A stretch of DNA of 64,000 bases from Mycobacterium sp. E3198 (lineage in GTDB: Bacteria > Actinomycetota > Actinomycetes > Mycobacteriales > Mycobacteriaceae). Location of the stretch: assembly GCF_001667015.1 (NCBI RefSeq), contig NZ_LZIS01000181.1:62001-126000 (forward strand), given 5' to 3'. Below are positions 43,673 to 52,521 of the stretch, one piece after another (positions within the stretch are counted from its first letter, which is position 1; the number at the start of each line of letters is the position of its first letter). A program made the translations under genes and the position numbers. Under the pieces are notes generated by a model. It worked only from the letters and a program-made list of their open reading frames with translations, searched no databases and was not told the origin of the DNA.

Positions 43673-44806
43673 ATGGAACCCGGTGATCACGATGGCACGC
43701 CGGACGACGTAACCGGTGCGACCGAGCCCGCGCGCCGCCTCGCGCTGACGCGACGAAGCGCCCTGCTCGGCCTGGGCGCGGTCGCCGGCTTCGCGGCGGT
43801 CGATGTGGGCGGGTTCGCCTACGCCGGCGGGTGGCTGCGGCCGGGCACACCGCCGCCGCTGACCCCGGCACGGTTCGCCGATCGCTTCGAACAGATCGCC
43901 GGCCGCCACGACGGCTTCCGGCGAAACCATGCCAAGGGGCTGGCGGCCACCGGCTCTTTCGCGAGCAACGGGGCGGGCGTGGCCATCTGCCGGGCGGCGG
44001 TCTTCCGGGCCGGCACCGTTCCGCTCGTCGGCCGGTTTTCGCTGGGCGGCGGCCTGCCGGACCAGGCCGACAAGCCCGACACCGTGCGCGGCCTCGGGTT
44101 GCTGTTCCAGACGGGCGGCCAGCAGTGGCGCACGGCGATGATCAACCTGCCCGTCTTCACCGACCGCACCCCCGAGGGCTTCTATGAGCGGTTGCTCGCG
44201 TCCAAACCGCTGCCCGGCACCGGCAAGCCCGACCCGCAGAAGTTGGCCGCGTTCCTCGGCCGCCACCCCGAAACCGTCGCGGCGATGAAGATCATCAAGC
44301 AATCGCCGCCCACCGCGGGATTCGCGGACAGCACGTTCTACGGGCTGAACGTGTTCTGGTTCACCAACAGCGCCGGCGCGACCGTTCCGGTGCGGTGGTC
44401 GGTCGTCCCGCAGAACACCGCCGCGGCCGGCGGCCCGCAGCCTCCGCGCGGCAAGGACTACCTCTTCGACGACCTCATCCGCGCGCTGGCGCGGGGCCCA
44501 CTGCAGTGGCGGCTGGTGCTCACCATCGGGGAGCTGGGCGATCCCACCAACGACGCCACCAAACCGTGGCCGCGATCGCGGCGGTCGATCGACGCCGGCA
44601 CCATCACCATCGCCGCGGTGCAGACCGAACAGGCCGGCAACGCGCGCGACATCAACTTCGACCCGCTGGTGCTGCCGGATGGCATCACCGCGTCCGACGA
44701 TCCGCTGCCCCCGGCGAGGTCGGCCGTGTACGCGCGCTCCTTCACGCGCCGCGCCGAGGAGCCCAAGTCGCCCAGCCAGGTCAACGTGGCGCAGGTGCTC
44801 GCATGA
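43673..44806 (+). CDS. Tat-exported catalase-related peroxidase
   Basis: A 377-residue heme protein of the mini-catalase (SrpA-like, catalase-related peroxidase) family. A twin-arginine signal (LTRRSALLGLGAVAGFAAV, Arg27-Arg28) directs it outside the membrane already folded. The distal His86 lies in RRNHAKG, and the proximal heme Tyr in RSAVYARSF (RxxxY). It is shorter than full catalases, as the family is. The ATG at 43673 follows a GAGAAGGA site. It overlaps the cytochrome b561 gene by four bases, which presumably supplies electrons or anchors it at the membrane. Confidence 0.88.
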   Translation: MEPGDHDGTPDDVTGATEPARRLALTRRSALLGLGAVAGFAAVDVGGFAYAGGWLRPGTPPPLTPARFADRFEQIAGRHDGFRRNHAKGLAATGSFASNGAGVAICRAAVFRAGTVPLVGRFSLGGGLPDQADKPDTVRGLGLLFQTGGQQWRTAMINLPVFTDRTPEGFYERLLASKPLPGTGKPDPQKLAAFLGRHPETVAAMKIIKQSPPTAGFADSTFYGLNVFWFTNSAGATVPVRWSVVPQNTAAAGGPQPPRGKDYLFDDLIRALARGPLQWRLVLTIGELGDPTNDATKPWPRSRRSIDAGTITIAAVQTEQAGNARDINFDPLVLPDGITASDDPLPPARSAVYARSFTRRAEEPKSPSQVNVAQVLA

Positions 44807-45396
44807 CCGCCCAGGCGAACGAAACCACCACCGCGCCAGCTCGTTTCGCCCTGCCATCGCGGATTCTGCACTGGCTGATGGCGCCGATGGTCATCGCGCA
44901 GCTGCTCATCGGCGTGATCATGATCGCCTCGTTGAGCTACTACCCGCTGCTGTTGGCCATCCACCGGCCGTTGGGGTTGTTGATCCTCGCGTTCGCCGTC
45001 GTCCGGCTGGTGAACCGGCTCACCCACCGGCTGCCCCCCTTCCTGGCCACCATGAGCCGCGCCGAACGCCGCATCGCGTCCTGGTCGGAATACCTGCTGT
45101 ACGCGCTGTTGCTGCTGCAGCCCCTGATCGGGTGGGCGATGCTCTCGGCGGCGCGATTCCCGATCACGCTGGCGGGGCCGCTGCAGCTGCCGGGCATCGC
45201 ACCGCACAACCTCGACCTGTACGCGGTGCTCCGCCAGGCCCACAACGCGGGCGCGTTCCTGCTGTTCCTGACGTTCACCGCGCACGTTTGCGCGGTGCTG
45301 TTCCACACGCTTGGGCTGCGGGACGGGCTGCTGGACCGCATGGCGATCTGGCCCACCAAGCGGGCCGCACGGCGGGAGGACGAGACCGCGGCGTGA
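44803..45396 (+). CDS. Cytochrome b561 family protein
   Basis: A 197-residue membrane protein with four helices and paired histidines for two b-type hemes (ILHWLM, LAIHRPLG, RQAHNAG, FTAHVCAVLFH). It belongs to the bacterial cytochrome b561 family that moves electrons from quinol to periplasmic acceptors. Its ATG overlaps the peroxidase stop (ATGA). The gene pair suggests quinol-driven peroxide reduction outside the membrane. Confidence 0.9.
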   Translation: MTAQANETTTAPARFALPSRILHWLMAPMVIAQLLIGVIMIASLSYYPLLLAIHRPLGLLILAFAVVRLVNRLTHRLPPFLATMSRAERRIASWSEYLLYALLLLQPLIGWAMLSAARFPITLAGPLQLPGIAPHNLDLYAVLRQAHNAGAFLLFLTFTAHVCAVLFHTLGLRDGLLDRMAIWPTKRAARREDETAA

Positions 45397-45415
45397 GCGG
45401 TTGCGTCGTGCGAAC

Positions 45416-46036
45416 ATGACCGACGTGACCTACGACAAGGGCCTCACCGGCCTCGTTGTGATCGATCCGTACAACGACTTCATCTCCGAGGGCGGGAAGG
45501 TGTGGGATCGCCTCAAGGGCGTCGCCGAAGCCAACGGGTGCGTCCCGCACATGCGTCAGGTCCTCGACGCCGCACGCGCCGCGGGCATTCGCGTTTGCTA
45601 CGCGCTGCACCACCGGTATCGGCCCGGCGACTACGAGTCCTGGAAGTACATCGCGCCGATTCAGAAAGCCGCGTGGTCGCGCAGGACGTTCGAATACGGA
45701 ACCTGGGGCGGGGAGCTGCATCCCGGGTTCGAGCCTCAACCCGGCGACCTGGTCGCCCAGGAGCATTGGTGTTCCAGCGGCTTCGCCAACACGGACTTGG
45801 ACCTGCTACTGAAGAAACACGGCATCCATCGGCTCATCATGATGGGGCTCATCGCGCACACCTGTCTGGAGGCGACCGTTCGGTACGGCGCCGAACTCGG
45901 CTACGACGTCACGGTGGTCAAGGACGCGACCGCGAGCTATTCGGACCGGGAGATGCGCGCCGCCCTGGAGGTCAATATCCCGAACTACGCCAGCGCCATC
46001 CTCACCGCGGACGAGGTCGTCGAAGCGCTGAGGTGA
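45416..46036 (+). CDS. Isochorismatase-like cysteine hydrolase
   Basis: A 206-residue protein of the isochorismatase/nicotinamidase fold. The catalytic Asp17 (VVIDPYNDF) and nucleophile Cys150 (IAHTCLEATVR) are present. The Lys that completes the triad is not evident: the segment before SGFANTDLD reads LVAQEHWCS, with Gln/Glu/His instead. The close relatives I remember share this motif, so the variant may be family-wide. Possible hydrolysis of an amide or ester; no specific substrate. It follows the cytochrome gene by 19 bases. Confidence 0.83.
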   Translation: MTDVTYDKGLTGLVVIDPYNDFISEGGKVWDRLKGVAEANGCVPHMRQVLDAARAAGIRVCYALHHRYRPGDYESWKYIAPIQKAAWSRRTFEYGTWGGELHPGFEPQPGDLVAQEHWCSSGFANTDLDLLLKKHGIHRLIMMGLIAHTCLEATVRYGAELGYDVTVVKDATASYSDREMRAALEVNIPNYASAILTADEVVEALR

Positions 46037-46123
46037 CGGCGGCAGCGTGACCTGGCTGCCCGCGCGCTGATCGGAAGAATATGATCGGCACCCGACAGTG
46101 CCACGAGGGAGTGGGGAAGTTCC

Positions 46124-47017
46124 ATGCCGAACCAGCAGCAGGCCGACCGGATGACGTCCGGCAAGGGGTTCATCGCAGCGCTCGACCAGAGCGGGGGCTC
46201 GACGCCCAAGGCGTTGCGCCTGTACGGCATCGAGGAGGACGCGTATTCCTCCGAGAAGGAGATGTTCGACCTCATCCACGAGATGCGCTCGCGGATCATC
46301 ACCTCCCCGGCGTTCAACGGCGACCGGGTGCTGGCGGCGATCCTGTTCGAGCAGACCATGGACCGCGACATCGAGGGCCGGCCGTCGACCACCTACCTCT
46401 GGGAGACCAAAGGGGTGGTGCCGATCCTCAAGATCGACAAGGGTCTCGCCGAGGCATCCGACGACGTGCAGCTGATGAAGCCGATGCCCGGCCTGGACGA
46501 GTTGCTGGAGCGGGCCGTGGGCAAGGGCGTGTTCGGCACCAAGGAGCGGTCGGTGATCGGCGGCGCCAACCAGAGCGGCATCGCCGCGGTGGCCGCCCAG
46601 CAGTTCGAGGTCGCCCGCCAGGTGCTCTCGCACGGGCTGGTGCCGATCATCGAGCCCGAGGTCACCATCTCGATCTCCGACAAGGCTCAGGCCGAGGGCA
46701 TCCTGCGCGACGAGATCACCAAGCAACTCGAAACGGTGCCCGACGGTCAGCGCGTGATGCTCAAGCTGAGCCTGCCCACCGAGGTCAACTTCTACCGTCC
46801 CCTGATCGAACACCCGAAGGTGATGCGCGTGGTCGCCCTGTCCGGCGGCTACTCCCGCGAGGAGGCCAACGAGCTGCTCGCGAAGAACTCGGGGTTGATC
46901 GCCAGCTTCAGCCGCGCGCTCACCGAAGGCCTTTCGGTCGACCAGTCCGACGAGCAGTTCAACGCCACGCTGGACAAGTCGATCCAGTCGATCTACGACG
47001 CGTCCGTCGCCGGCTGA
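46124..47017 (+). CDS. Class I fructose-bisphosphate aldolase
   Basis: A 297-residue Schiff-base aldolase interconverting fructose 1,6-bisphosphate with DHAP and glyceraldehyde 3-phosphate. Features are FIAALDQSGGSTPKAL at the N-terminus, VVPILKIDKG, and the imine-forming Lys214 in VMLKLSLPTE. Bacterial class I aldolases of this length are found in many mycobacteria beside the usual class II enzyme. It stands alone, convergent with the acetamidase-like gene 16 bases away. Confidence 0.92.
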   Translation: MPNQQQADRMTSGKGFIAALDQSGGSTPKALRLYGIEEDAYSSEKEMFDLIHEMRSRIITSPAFNGDRVLAAILFEQTMDRDIEGRPSTTYLWETKGVVPILKIDKGLAEASDDVQLMKPMPGLDELLERAVGKGVFGTKERSVIGGANQSGIAAVAAQQFEVARQVLSHGLVPIIEPEVTISISDKAQAEGILRDEITKQLETVPDGQRVMLKLSLPTEVNFYRPLIEHPKVMRVVALSGGYSREEANELLAKNSGLIASFSRALTEGLSVDQSDEQFNATLDKSIQSIYDASVAG

Positions 47018-47033
47018 TCTGAGAACGGTCCGA

Positions 47034-48377
47034 TCACCGGAAGTGCGCTTTGGTGATCTCGCCGTGGATCCCCACGGTGCGGTCGACCACTTGGGAGACC
47101 GAGAAGTCGGCGGCGGCCGCCAGATACGCGTATGCGGTCGCGCGATCCATGCCTTTGTCGAACTCGAGAAAGTCCAGCGCGTTGACGACCGCCCGGCGCA
47201 TGGCCACGTTGAGGTCACTGATCTGCCCGTCGACGCTGCCGTCGGGGTCGGACAGCCCGATCGGCACCCACAAGTCGGCGGTCTCCGCGAAGGGGTAGCG
47301 GTACGCCACCGACGGGGCATCGCCGGATTTCGGCTTGCACACCGTGAGGCGGAATGTTCCGCGCAGGGATCCCTCCATCGCGGTGAGCGCGACTTCGCCG
47401 TTGCCCATCGCCAAGTGGGGGTCGCCCGCGTAGAACAGCGCGCCTTCGGCGAAGACCGGGAGGTAAAAGGTCGAACCCGGGCCGAGGAGCCTGATGTCGA
47501 TGTTGCCCCCGCCCAGGGTGGGCGGAATCGAGTTCGCGCTTGCGGCGGTCAGTTCGGAGTCCTGAGAGAAGGCGACCCCCATGATGCCCATGAAGGGGTT
47601 GAGCGGGAACCGCACCGATGACTTGCCGTAGCGCATCACGCCGAGGCCGTTCTCAACCGCGGTGAACGTCGAGACATTGCCGTATTTCGTCGGGTCGGGA
47701 GTGGGTCGACCGTCTTGGCTTACCGGCGGCATGACCTCCGACAGGGTGATTCCCGCCGGTGCGCTCCCGTCCGCGCGCATCGCCAAGGCCCCCTTGCCAT
47801 GCCGGTTGGAGACCACGCCATAGGGCACCCGCGGTGTCGCTTCCAGCGTTTCGATCTTGAGCACATCGCCGGCTTGGGCGCCTTCGACGAACACCGGCCC
47901 GGTGACCACATGGGGCCCATCTTTGTCGAAATTGCGTGGTGTGCGGCGGTATTCGGATGCGACGGCGATGGCATCGTCGAGAACGTTACCGCGCGGGACA
48001 CCCTTCGATCCGAAGTACGCGACGGGATCGCGCCCCTGATCCTCGAGGATGCCCTCGTGCGAAACGCAGTCGATGGTGATCGTCTCGCCGGACCTCATCC
48101 GCAGCACCGGAGTGGAGTGGACGTTGGGGACGTAGCCCCAGAGCACCTGGTCGGGTGTCGATGACAGGTAGTGGTTGCCGGCGATCGTGCCCTGGCCGGG
48201 CTGTAGCACCTTGACGGCGCTCGAAAGCGCAGCAGCGGAATGGCTTTTGGCGCAGCTGGCGGCGACGCCGGCTACGCCGACGCCGGCGCTGACTGCCGCG
48301 ACGGCTCGCACGAAGTCACGCCGGCCGACGCCTTCGACGACGGTGCTGCGCGCCATCCGTGCAAATGCTTCGTCCAT
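47034..48377 (-). CDS. Exported acetamidase/formamidase-family protein
   Basis: A 447-residue protein with a twin-arginine signal (GRRDFVRAVAAVSAGVGVAGVAASC; Arg19-Arg20) followed by a cysteine at 42 that could be lipidated, though the lipobox is weak (AAS-C). The mature part matches the FmdA/AmdA family: VLRMRSGETITIDC, VTGPVFVEGAQAGDVLKIE, and GDPHLAMGNGEVALTAME. Family members hydrolyse formamide or acetamide; export is unusual and suggests an extracytoplasmic substrate. Confidence 0.83.
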   Translation of the reverse strand: MDEAFARMARSTVVEGVGRRDFVRAVAAVSAGVGVAGVAASCAKSHSAAALSSAVKVLQPGQGTIAGNHYLSSTPDQVLWGYVPNVHSTPVLRMRSGETITIDCVSHEGILEDQGRDPVAYFGSKGVPRGNVLDDAIAVASEYRRTPRNFDKDGPHVVTGPVFVEGAQAGDVLKIETLEATPRVPYGVVSNRHGKGALAMRADGSAPAGITLSEVMPPVSQDGRPTPDPTKYGNVSTFTAVENGLGVMRYGKSSVRFPLNPFMGIMGVAFSQDSELTAASANSIPPTLGGGNIDIRLLGPGSTFYLPVFAEGALFYAGDPHLAMGNGEVALTAMEGSLRGTFRLTVCKPKSGDAPSVAYRYPFAETADLWVPIGLSDPDGSVDGQISDLNVAMRRAVVNALDFLEFDKGMDRATAYAYLAAAADFSVSQVVDRTVGIHGEITKAHFR

Positions 48378-48612
48378 TGACGGCCCCCTGGACTATCGAT
48401 TCGATCACGTGCAACGGATCCTTACATCCGGTAGCGATGCGGATCTAACGCCAATTCGTGATGGGGGCCATCGGCATTAATGATGGCTTACGGCAGGGGT
48501 TTTGGCGCCAACGGGGCCTTGGAGGAGCCGATCCCGATCATTGTTTCAGACGAGTTAAGCGTCCGCTACGGGCATCGAAATTAGTTCCGCCGCTGCGCTT
48601 GGGCCGCCGAGG
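48378..48612. other. 235-bp intergenic region without a gene
   Basis: This gap lies between the acetamidase-like gene start and the end of the DUF190 gene, both on the minus strand. It must hold the promoter of the acetamidase-like gene. I see no other gene, repeat or clear hairpin. Confidence 0.5.
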
Positions 48613-49692
48613 CTAATAACGGTGGCTCGCGATGGACGGTCCGCCGTGGCCGGCTTCGCCGTCGTCCGACACCAGAGCGGGGACCATCTCGCTCGTCACC
48701 AATCCCTCGTGGCGGGTGAGTTCGTCGACCACGTCGAAACATTCGGCGATGTTGGCCGGGGTGTCGATGACGGTGGTGACCACCGGGACGCGACGGCGTA
48801 GCGACAGCAGCGTGTCGCCGTGGGGCCGATGGTCTCCGTGGTAACCCCAGATACCGCGGATCACCGTGGCGCCGTCGGGTTTTTCCCGCTGACGAAGCCG
48901 TTGGACGAGCGCGCGGTGGATCGGCACACCGGCATGAAGCGCCGATTCGGACGTGTAGATCATCAACTTCTGCCACAGGGGCAGGCCATGTTCGTCGATC
49001 CCGGGCAAGGCATGCGGCCGTTCCAGTAGTTCGCCGTCGCGCTTGCACACCCGGACCCGTTCGAGCGTGAACATGGGCTGCCGCAGCAGCTCGCCCAGCT
49101 CCGGAAGCACCGCGCCGATGCGGTCCCCGGACCCGACGGCCACGACCATCATGGGGACGTTGGCATTGCGCCCGAAGAAGCGCGCGCGTTGCCGGTGTCC
49201 GTTTGTGACGCCGTCCACGCCCAGGAACACCGATGCGCCGGCAATGCGGCGACGGTGCAGCAGATCGCAGATGGCGATGTAGGCCGGCGCGCCGTTGACG
49301 CGCTCCTTGCGGCCGACGTAAATCGTCAACTTGACCGCTTCGCGCAGGTCCTCGGGCAGCACCAGCCCTCCGATGGCCTCGCGCAGCAGACGCGCACGCT
49401 CCAAGGTGAGCAGGCCACGCTGCTTGACCGCGAGCACCTGATCGAGCAGCGCCTCGATCTTCGTTTTGGTGTCGACCGCGATGATCGCGACGGGCGGATC
49501 CTCGGACAGCGTCAGGGACTCATCGGTTCGGAGGTAGCGCCCCGTACCGAACCCGCCGATGCCGCGCAGCACGATGCCGGCGGCGATTCGGTGCCGTCCG
49601 TACAGCCCGAGCAGCACATCGGAGACGAAGCCCTCGTCGGTTCGTCGCCGCTCGGCGAGATACGTGGTGAGCTTCAGACAATCTTCGTCCAC
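48613..49692 (-). CDS. Three-domain DUF190 protein
   Basis: A 359-residue protein built from three tandem DUF190 (PII-like, ferredoxin-fold) domains at about 1-110, 115-225 and 238-340. Each begins with a KLTTYL/KLTIYV/KLMIYT strand, continues with the AGIVLRGIGGFG, AGASVFLGVDGV and ATVIRGIWGYHG motifs, and ends with VDT/VGSGD/VIDTP. DUF190 proteins usually have one or two domains and often lie beside fluoride exporter crcB genes; none is here. Nucleotide or small-molecule sensing is the likely role. It is divergent from the pyruvate-kinase-like gene. Confidence 0.86.
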   Translation of the reverse strand: MDEDCLKLTTYLAERRRTDEGFVSDVLLGLYGRHRIAAGIVLRGIGGFGTGRYLRTDESLTLSEDPPVAIIAVDTKTKIEALLDQVLAVKQRGLLTLERARLLREAIGGLVLPEDLREAVKLTIYVGRKERVNGAPAYIAICDLLHRRRIAGASVFLGVDGVTNGHRQRARFFGRNANVPMMVVAVGSGDRIGAVLPELGELLRQPMFTLERVRVCKRDGELLERPHALPGIDEHGLPLWQKLMIYTSESALHAGVPIHRALVQRLRQREKPDGATVIRGIWGYHGDHRPHGDTLLSLRRRVPVVTTVIDTPANIAECFDVVDELTRHEGLVTSEMVPALVSDDGEAGHGGPSIASHRY

Positions 49693-49930
49693 GACCGCTC
49701 CTCAGGCGTACAACCCGCCAAAGCTTAACGGGGCCCCGGGCGCGGCCGGCGACGTGTGTCGGTGAATTCCCGCTCTGCGACGCGCACGCTGTCGCAGAGT
49801 GGGGACCAATTCCCCTGTCGGGGTCGCGCCGGGCATGGGTAATCTCATGTCTGCCTTGACAATTCGCGTCGAACCCGTTACGCCGACGTTAACACCGGGT
49901 GGACGCGAGGCCACCAAACGAGGAGTTTCT

Positions 49931-51853
49931 GTGCCCACCGAGCACCTGGCCGGCCGGCCGAGCGGGGCGCCTCCGGCCGAGGCGAGCACTCGACGACTGA
50001 TCGGTTTGCTCGAAACCGTTGACGGGCTGTTGACCCGATTGGTGGAGGCGGAGCTCGCCTGGTCGGAATGGATATCCGCCGTGGCGCCCGAGAACCGGCC
50101 GAGTGCGCGCAACCTGGTGCATTATTGGGCGATTCGCCAGTTTGACCTGCGGGAACTTCAGACGAGCCTGGCCATGTTCGGGCTTTCGTCGTTGGGCCGC
50201 AGTGAATCGCATGTCCAGGCCACGCTTTCGGCGGTCCGCGCGGCCATCGCGGCCATCGCCGACGGAAGGTGGCAGCCGCCCGCACCGGCGGCGGTGCCGA
50301 TCGAGCAGGGGGCTCAGATCTTGCGGCGCCACACCGTGGAGCTGCTGGGCTCCGAACCGCCGCATCGAGGCACCCGCATCATGGTCACGCTGCCGTCGGA
50401 GGCCGCGACCGATGCCGGCCTGGTCCGCGGGTTGGTGCGGCGCGGCATGGACATCGCGCGCATCAACTGCGCGCATGACGACCCACAGGCATGGCGTGCG
50501 ATGGCGCACCATGTCCGCGAGGCGGCCGTCGACGCGGGCAAAACATGTTTGGTGGCAATGGATCTGGCCGGGCCGAAGCTACGGACCGGGCCGCTGGAAC
50601 CGGGGCCGCGCGTCGTCAAACTGCGTCCGCGGCGAAACACGCTCGGTCAGGTCGTCAGCCCCGCGCGGGCATGGTTGACGTCGACCGAGGACCCGATGCG
50701 TCCGCCGGAAGCCGGCATGGCGGTGATCACGGTGCCGCGGCGGTGGCTGGCCGACCGCGCCGCCGGGGACGTGCTGATCTTGCGGGACGCCCGCGGATCC
50801 AGGCGCCGGCTGGCGCTCGAGGTGGTCGACGCGTGCGCCTGGGGCGGATTCCTGATGACCGCCCGCCAGACCACCTACCTGGAAACCGGAACCGTGCTGC
50901 GCGCCGACGGCGGCGGGGAACCGACCGAAGTCGGCCCGCTCCCCCAGACGGAACAAAGCTTGGTCTTGCGCGCCGGCGACCTCGTGCAGCTGACCCGCGA
51001 CTGTTCGCCGGCCCCGGTCGGTGGGCGGCAATCCATTCCGCGGATCGGCTGCACCCTGGCCGAGGCGTTCGATCACGCCCAGCCCGGGGACGGGGTCCAC
51101 TTCGACGACGGCAAGCTCGGTGGGCGCGTGCTGTCCGTCGACCGCGATGTCCTCACCGTGCGCATCGATCGCCCGGCGCAGGGGGAGGCTCGCCTGAAGG
51201 CGGGCAAGGGCGTCAACCTGCCCGACACCGACTTGCCGATCTCGGCGATCACCGACCGCGACGTCGCGGACCTTCCCGCGGTGGTCGAACTGGCGGACCT
51301 GGTCGACATGTCGTTCGTTCGCGCCCCGGCCGACGTCGAGCGGCTGCTGGGCGAGCTCGATCGGCTTGGCGGAGACCACTTGGGCGTGGTGCTCAAGATC
51401 GAAAACCGTTGCGCCTTCGAACACTTGCCGCAGCTGCTGCTGACCGCGATGCGCCGGCCACGGGCCGGGGTGATGATCGCGCGGGGCGATCTGGCCGTCG
51501 AGTGCGGCTATGAGCGAATGGCCGAGCTGCAGGAGGAAATCCTGTGGCTGTGCGAGGCCGCCCACCTGCCGGTGATCTGGGCGACCCAGGTGCTCGAGCA
51601 ACTCGCCAAGACCGGGCGCCCGTCGCGGGCCGAGATCAGCGACGCGGCGATGAGCGAGCGGGCCGAGTGCGTGATGCTGAACAAGGGGCCCTATCTCAAC
51701 GACGCGGTTACCCTGCTCGACGACATCATGCGCCGCATGGCGGAGCACTACTACAAGAAGAACGCGTTGTTGCGCCCGCTCCGGTCATGGTCGGCCGCGC
51801 GGTCCGAGGGCCCCGACGATGATCCGGGTGGTGCGTTCGGCGCGGCGTCGTGA
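49931..51853 (+). CDS. Pyruvate-kinase-like protein with N-terminal extension
   Basis: A 640-residue protein. About 130 helical residues ([25 protein letters not shown] onward) precede the TIM barrel, split by a B domain of beta strands. The phosphoenolpyruvate site is present: [11 protein letters not shown] (catalytic Lys), [11 protein letters not shown] and [31 protein letters not shown] (the segment around the K+/substrate-binding Thr and Asp). The C-terminal regulatory domain of classical pyruvate kinase is missing: the protein ends soon after the barrel. The GTG at 49931 follows an AGGAG site; ATG at 49847 is an alternative start. Role uncertain: a diverged kinase or a regulator. Confidence 0.8.
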   Translation: MPTEHLAGRPSGAPPAEASTRRLIGLLETVDGLLTRLVEAELAWSEWISAVAPENRPSARNLVHYWAIRQFDLRELQTSLAMFGLSSLGRSESHVQATLSAVRAAIAAIADGRWQPPAPAAVPIEQGAQILRRHTVELLGSEPPHRGTRIMVTLPSEAATDAGLVRGLVRRGMDIARINCAHDDPQAWRAMAHHVREAAVDAGKTCLVAMDLAGPKLRTGPLEPGPRVVKLRPRRNTLGQVVSPARAWLTSTEDPMRPPEAGMAVITVPRRWLADRAAGDVLILRDARGSRRRLALEVVDACAWGGFLMTARQTTYLETGTVLRADGGGEPTEVGPLPQTEQSLVLRAGDLVQLTRDCSPAPVGGRQSIPRIGCTLAEAFDHAQPGDGVHFDDGKLGGRVLSVDRDVLTVRIDRPAQGEARLKAGKGVNLPDTDLPISAITDRDVADLPAVVELADLVDMSFVRAPADVERLLGELDRLGGDHLGVVLKIENRCAFEHLPQLLLTAMRRPRAGVMIARGDLAVECGYERMAELQEEILWLCEAAHLPVIWATQVLEQLAKTGRPSRAEISDAAMSERAECVMLNKGPYLNDAVTLLDDIMRRMAEHYYKKNALLRPLRSWSAARSEGPDDDPGGAFGAAS

Positions 51854-52378
51854 GTATTGGTGGGGCTCAGACAGTATCGGGTACACCACGCCACCCACGA
51901 TGGCGTCCGCCGCCGACTCCGCGGCCGCCGGGTCGACCCCGTCGGCGATGAGGCGAGCCCGGACGGTGTCATGCAGCGGCGCGCTGAACCCGGCGCGCAG
52001 CTTGGCGGCGGTGTCCTCGTGCTCCATGCCGGCGACGGTCAAGATCCGCAGCATCGCCATACCGCGAGCCGTGGTCAGGCTGGCGACGAGCCTGCCCACC
52101 CACCGCACCAGGTCGGCGGACACGTCATCGGTGTGATCGACCGACGCCAGGATCTTGTCGGCGTCCTCGAGCATGACGTCGGCGACGAGGGCGGGACGGC
52201 TGGGCCACCAGCGATAGATGGTCTGCTTTCCCACGCCCGCCCGGGCGGCGACCGCCTCGATGGTCAACCCGTCGAACCCGCGCTCCAGCAGCAGCTCACG
52301 CGTGGCGGTGACAATCGCCGTGCGCGATCTTTCGCTCCGGCGCCGCGGCGGGCTCGCCCGGGTGAGATCGCTTGGCAT
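51785..52378 (-). CDS. TetR-family regulator
   Basis: A 197-residue TetR-family protein: [48 protein letters not shown] is the HTH. The ATG at 52378 has a GAGG site; 52399 is also in frame without one. Its 3' end overlaps the pyruvate-kinase-like gene by 69 bases tail-to-tail. It is divergent from the fused acyl-CoA dehydrogenase operon. Two strong palindromes lie between the starts. Confidence 0.88.
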   Translation of the reverse strand: MPSDLTRASPPRRRSERSRTAIVTATRELLLERGFDGLTIEAVAARAGVGKQTIYRWWPSRPALVADVMLEDADKILASVDHTDDVSADLVRWVGRLVASLTTARGMAMLRILTVAGMEHEDTAAKLRAGFSAPLHDTVRARLIADGVDPAAAESAADAIVGGVVYPILSEPHQYSRRRAERTTRIIVGALGPRGRP

Positions 52379-52419
52379 GTGGAGATCCTCACTGCGCATT
52401 GGCCGGCTTTACATATCCC

Positions 52420-52464
52420 GACTACCCCCGGTAGTCTGCCACAAGACGAGACGGTTCGTCTTGT
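52420..52464. promoter_or_regulatory. Two TetR operator palindromes in a divergent promoter
   Basis: GACTACC-CCC-GGTAGTC (52420-52436) is a perfect palindrome with 7-bp arms. ACAAGACGA-N6-TCGTCTTGT (52441-52464) is perfect with 9-bp arms. They are four bases apart and lie between the TetR start and the acyl-CoA dehydrogenase start, so they can control both. Their sequences differ, so they probably serve different functions or proteins. Confidence 0.8.
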
Positions 52465-52521
52465 AAGGAAAGGGTAGCGGTCTTCGATGGCGTGTCGTCT
52501 CAGCCGCGCGGGCTCGCCGCT

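Noticed and set aside
43476..43712. A 78-codon frame in the 366-bp gap ahead of the peroxidase gene
   Set aside because: It lacks a ribosome-binding site and overlaps the peroxidase start in a different frame.
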